Part shown: positions 31,405-33,734 of the stretch, one piece after another
Position numbering within the stretch: the first letter of the stretch is position 1
Layout: each line of letters starts with the position of its first letter
Assembly (NCBI GenBank): GCA_018829775.1
Contig: JAHJTL010000077.1
Coordinates: 1-33,734 of the forward strand
Reading direction: 5' to 3'
Length of the DNA stretch: 33,734 bases
Origin: Chloroflexota bacterium
Lineage (GTDB): Bacteria; Chloroflexota; Dehalococcoidia; Dehalococcoidales; RBG-16-60-22
Notes under the pieces: generated by a model
The model's database searches: none
What the model was told of the DNA's origin: nothing
What the model saw: only the letters and a program-made list of their open reading frames with translations
Translations under genes and position numbers: made by a program

Positions 31405-31629
31405 TCAGCCAAACTGAGGTCTTTCGGTGCCACAGCCATCAGCGTTTGTGCCGCCTTTGCCTGACAGGCTGGCCGCGGAAACGATATACAGTCCAACCAG
31501 TACGCCAATCAGCGCCCCTATCCCCAGGTTCGAGGCAATGGCGGCACCGTCACCCTGACTGTACAGGTAGCTCAATACAATGCCAATAGCCCCGCCGATT
31601 AACGCCCCCACGATGTATCTTGACTTCAT
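31405..31629 (-). CDS. Small glycine-rich membrane protein
   Basis: A 74-residue protein with two membrane helices (residues 6-24 and 32-53) rich in Gly/Ala/Ile (GALIGGAIGIVLSYL, GIGALIGVLVGLYIVSAA) and a short soluble tail ending with a Cys and Arg. GGAGAG precedes ATG 31629. It lies 64 bases upstream of the FmdB-type gene on the same strand and may share its transcript. No specific family named. Confidence 0.6.
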   Translation of the reverse strand: MKSRYIVGALIGGAIGIVLSYLYSQGDGAAIASNLGIGALIGVLVGLYIVSAASLSGKGGTNADGCGTERPQFG

Positions 31630-31726
31630 TAGCTCTCCTCAATAGGCCATTCTATTATCAATATCAAATACATTTTATGGAATGATGTCTGGTTTGTCTG
31701 TGACTATTATCACGGTATCCGGGCTG

Positions 31727-32503
31727 TCAATACCCCTCCGGCCCCAGGCACAGCCCGCCGTCAACAACGATATTCTGGCCGGTGATATAACTGGACTCGT
31801 CAGAGACCAGGAAAAGCACCGCGCTGGCGATTTCCTCCGGCTTGGCCAACCGACCCAGCTTGATACCCTTCTCCCACTGGGGGATGCGGTCCGGCGCCAT
31901 CTTCAAGACACGCTCCGTTCCCACAATCCCTGGCGCAACACAGTTGACGCGTATCCCGTACTGTGCCGCCTCCTTGGCCAGCGTCATGGTCATACCAATG
32001 ATACCTGCCTTGGCCGCGGAGTACTCGACTCCCTTCATCATACCGATTACCCCGGCGGTAGAAGATATGCTGACGATGGCACCGCTTCTCCTCTCAATCA
32101 TGTGGTTGATGACCGCCCGTGCGCAGTTCAGCGGCCCGAGCAGGTTGAGGCGTACGATTTCCTCGCCGCGGGTTTTCTCCGACCGGGCGAAGAAGTCCAT
32201 CTTGGTTTTAATCGATGGGCCGGTGGAGCCGCCGGCCACGTTAACCAGTATATCTACCTGCCCGAAACGCGCCAGGGCTGCTTCGACCATCTTCTCTGCC
32301 TGGTCAATCTCAATAACGTCCGAATTTACGGCCAGAGCCTCCGACCCCAGAGCCTTGACCTCAGCAACTAACTTGCTGGCTTCTTCAGTATTCACGTCGG
32401 CGATGATGATTTTAGCACCTTCCCGGGCCAGTAGTTTGGTTATTTCCCCTCCGATGGCCCCGGCACCACCGGTCACGATAGCCACCTTATCTTTCACACG
32501 CAT
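31727..32503 (-). CDS. SDR-family oxidoreductase
   Basis: A 258-residue classical short-chain dehydrogenase. The cofactor motif TGGAGAIG is at 11-18, VNVAGG near 88-92, the catalytic Ser in SISSTAG (147/148), and Tyr161/Lys165 in EYSAAKAG. The PG-motif APGIVGTE and VDGGLCLGPEGY follow. It is most like 3-oxoacyl or acetoin-type cytoplasmic dehydrogenases; substrate unknown. GAGGGAGA precedes ATG 32503; an upstream in-frame start at 32602 is rejected for lack of a site. Third gene of a three-gene minus-strand run with a tautomerase and a hypothetical gene. Confidence 0.92.
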   Translation of the reverse strand: MRVKDKVAIVTGGAGAIGGEITKLLAREGAKIIIADVNTEEASKLVAEVKALGSEALAVNSDVIEIDQAEKMVEAALARFGQVDILVNVAGGSTGPSIKTKMDFFARSEKTRGEEIVRLNLLGPLNCARAVINHMIERRSGAIVSISSTAGVIGMMKGVEYSAAKAGIIGMTMTLAKEAAQYGIRVNCVAPGIVGTERVLKMAPDRIPQWEKGIKLGRLAKPEEIASAVLFLVSDESSYITGQNIVVDGGLCLGPEGY

Positions 32504-32707
32504 TTTGTTCTCCCTCATTTCATGATGATAATTATTCGTTCTCCCCATTATACTTAATCGACCATTTGTCAGGGAAATCGTCGCTTCCACAAAAAAGGAC
32601 ACTGAATACTACTCGAAATCGCCTTCTTCAGTGCCCAAAGGAATGCCTGTTCTATTTCCGCCTGATTTTATATCCGGCCTATTGTATCTCCAAAAAGTCA
32701 AGGCCAG

Positions 32708-32893
32708 CTACTGGTCGATGCGCAGCTTGCCGGCTTTGGCGATGTTATGCTTTGGCATATCAAAGAAATTAACGATAACCTGGTCCGGCTCAACCTGGAT
32801 ATGCTTCACCACCGCATCGGTTATATCCTTCACCAGCTTCCGCTTCTGTTCCACAGTCCTGCCTTCCATGAGTCTTACGGTTACTATCGGCAT
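32708..32893 (-). CDS. 4-oxalocrotonate tautomerase-family protein
   Basis: A 61-residue tautomerase. After Met removal the N-terminal Pro (PIVTVRLMEGRTVEQKRKLV) is the catalytic base of this superfamily, and the chain is of typical length with the beta-alpha-beta pattern. GGAGGT precedes ATG 32893. The enzyme interconverts keto/enol forms of 2-oxo acids. Its position before an SDR gene suggests a small catabolic unit for an aromatic or 2-oxo compound. Confidence 0.88.
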   Translation of the reverse strand: MPIVTVRLMEGRTVEQKRKLVKDITDAVVKHIQVEPDQVIVNFFDMPKHNIAKAGKLRIDQ

Positions 32894-32929
32894 AATTATC
32901 GTACCTCCTCTGATTATATTTACGTTTTC

Positions 32930-33247
32930 CTATTTCTCACCTTTCGTTTTCTTGTACATTGCTTCAATTTGCTTTTTCCACGCCGGTGCCCTATCCCTGA
33001 CAAAGCGCCTTGTCGGCTCCGCTTGCGTGCAGACCAGCATGGAATTAACATTGACCCAGGGAACGAAAATGTCTTCGCTGAACTGTTTCACCCCGTCCAG
33101 CTGGTCATCCCACTCCACCTGCGTCATGCGTACGCCGTATTCATCCAGAACCTGCACGAGACCGATATAGCAGCATTCTGGCGCCGTTTGCGGAATCAAA
33201 CTGACGGCCACAAAATAGCCGGGCTTGAGAACCGCTGGTTTTACCAT
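32930..33247 (-). CDS. Hypothetical protein (105 aa), upstream of the tautomerase
   Basis: A 105-residue soluble protein with GYFVAVSLIPQTAPECCYIGLVQVLDEYGVRMTQVEWDD in the first half, and IFVPWVNVNSMLVCT then a basic tail (KKQIEAMYKKTKGEK) in the second. GGAGGTGAG precedes ATG 33247. No family recognised. It is the first gene of the SDR/tautomerase unit, 36 bases before the tautomerase, suggesting a linked role. Confidence 0.65.
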   Translation of the reverse strand: MVKPAVLKPGYFVAVSLIPQTAPECCYIGLVQVLDEYGVRMTQVEWDDQLDGVKQFSEDIFVPWVNVNSMLVCTQAEPTRRFVRDRAPAWKKQIEAMYKKTKGEK

Positions 33248-33420
33248 ATCTCACCTCCTGAATAATAATATAATCCTGAATAATGTGGTAGAACAATAAT
33301 ATACGGTTATGCGCTAAACGTCAAACTGGTAGAGACTGCAGCCTTCTGGCCCATCTTATTGACTTTTATTAATGCTCCTCCTATACTTGGCTAAAATCCT
33401 TGGATAGTGGAGGCGGAAAA

Positions 33421-33621
33421 ATGGGCACGCTATTTATGATTTTGCCGTTCATTGGAATTTTATTGCTCATTTCCGGGGCCATCGGACTCTTTGTCATCAA
33501 CCTCAATTATCCAGCCGGCGACCTCATCTGGATTCAGGGCAACCTTACTTACGGCGTTTTCGCGCTCGTCGGACTGGCCATCACCATCAGTTTCATGATC
33601 AGCGGCTTTGAACAGGAATAA
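33421..33621 (+). CDS. Small two-helix membrane protein
   Basis: A 66-residue protein: two hydrophobic segments (residues 4-25 and 43-62) joined by a short loop INLNYPAGDLIWIQGNLTYG. GGAGGCGG is just upstream of ATG 33421; the in-frame start seven codons earlier lacks such a site. Unknown function; convergent with the partial MscS-type gene. Confidence 0.6.
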   Translation: MGTLFMILPFIGILLLISGAIGLFVINLNYPAGDLIWIQGNLTYGVFALVGLAITISFMISGFEQE

Positions 33622-33659
33622 CGGGAAAGAAGTAATTACACGTTGCTTTTGACATCCCT

Positions 33660-33734
33660 TTACCGCTTTCCCTCCTCCCATGGTGAATTGCCGAAAAATA
33701 CCTTGGTATGCGGCCACGGTATCTCAATTCCCTC
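33660..33734 (-). CDS. MscS-family mechanosensitive channel, C-terminal end (partial)
   Basis: The last 24 codons of a minus-strand gene entering from the right edge: EGIEIPWPHTKVFFGN, then SPWEEGKR and stop at 33660. The GIxIPxPxxxV block is the hallmark of the C-terminal strand in MscS-type channels. The stop is 39 bases from the convergent small membrane gene. Only this fragment is visible. Confidence 0.7.
   Translation of the reverse strand, partial: EGIEIPWPHTKVFFGNSPWEEGKR

Noticed and set aside
1-33734. CRISPR array
   Set aside because: No set of regularly spaced identical short repeats is visible; the only repeats are the four degenerate island copies and the transposon ends.

Overview
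The window looks like a chromosomal segment of an anaerobic bacterium, most likely a Dehalococcoidia-type Chloroflexota. That placement is an inference from gene content and order, not from a database search. The clues are the order nusA-ylxR-infB-rbfA-truB, then an ino1 / CDP-alcohol phosphatidyltransferase / purA block, and a long opposite-strand unit rpsO-pnp-dapB-asd-dapA. A selenocysteine tRNA, fdhD and tatABC add a formate-dehydrogenase / selenium flavour. No stretch over 300 bases lacks a feature.

Layout. 1-2548 (minus): a catabolic operon of an Ldh2-family 2-hydroxyacid dehydrogenase plus a split UxaA/SuyAB-type lyase, whose large subunit carries a one-base frameshift and runs off the left edge. 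2604-6343: small metabolic genes (PH-like membrane protein, two cupins, alpha/beta hydrolase, acyl-CoA-ligase-like enzyme) and tRNA-Leu(TAG). 6528-15799 (plus): lipoprotein, YggS, the transcription/translation operon, inositol-phospholipid genes and purA. 15900-22688: a cupin, a convergent hairpin, then the minus-strand unit from rpsO through lysine-pathway genes to a two-gene permease. 22829-25068 (plus): fdhD, tatA, tatB, tatC and selC.

25069-30600 is an AT-rich accessory island starting directly after selC. It holds single minus-strand genes (ABM-domain protein, RsbRD-N-like protein, cold-shock protein, AbiGi/DUF2971-like defence gene), each followed downstream of its stop codon by a copy of the same degenerate repeat of about 40-50 bp. 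The last gene is split by a 2,916-bp IS1-family-type element (27155-30070) with 20-bp perfect terminal inverted repeats and an 8-bp target duplication. Removing the element and one duplication copy joins the two halves in frame into a 273-residue protein. The element carries passengers: a 42-residue ORF, a Myb/SANT-like small protein, a 60-residue membrane protein, a trypsin-like protease with an intact triad, a KGG-motif basic protein, and a GC-rich inverted-repeat region downstream of a perfect consensus promoter that may encode a structured RNA.

30627-33734 returns to ordinary genes: conserved hypothetical, FmdB-type zinc ribbon, small membrane proteins, an SDR / tautomerase / hypothetical operon, and the C-terminal end of an MscS-type channel at the right edge.

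Most starts were set by visible Shine-Dalgarno sequences. Several genes (fdhD, transposase, KGG protein) have a -10 box 6-10 bases before ATG and appear leaderless.
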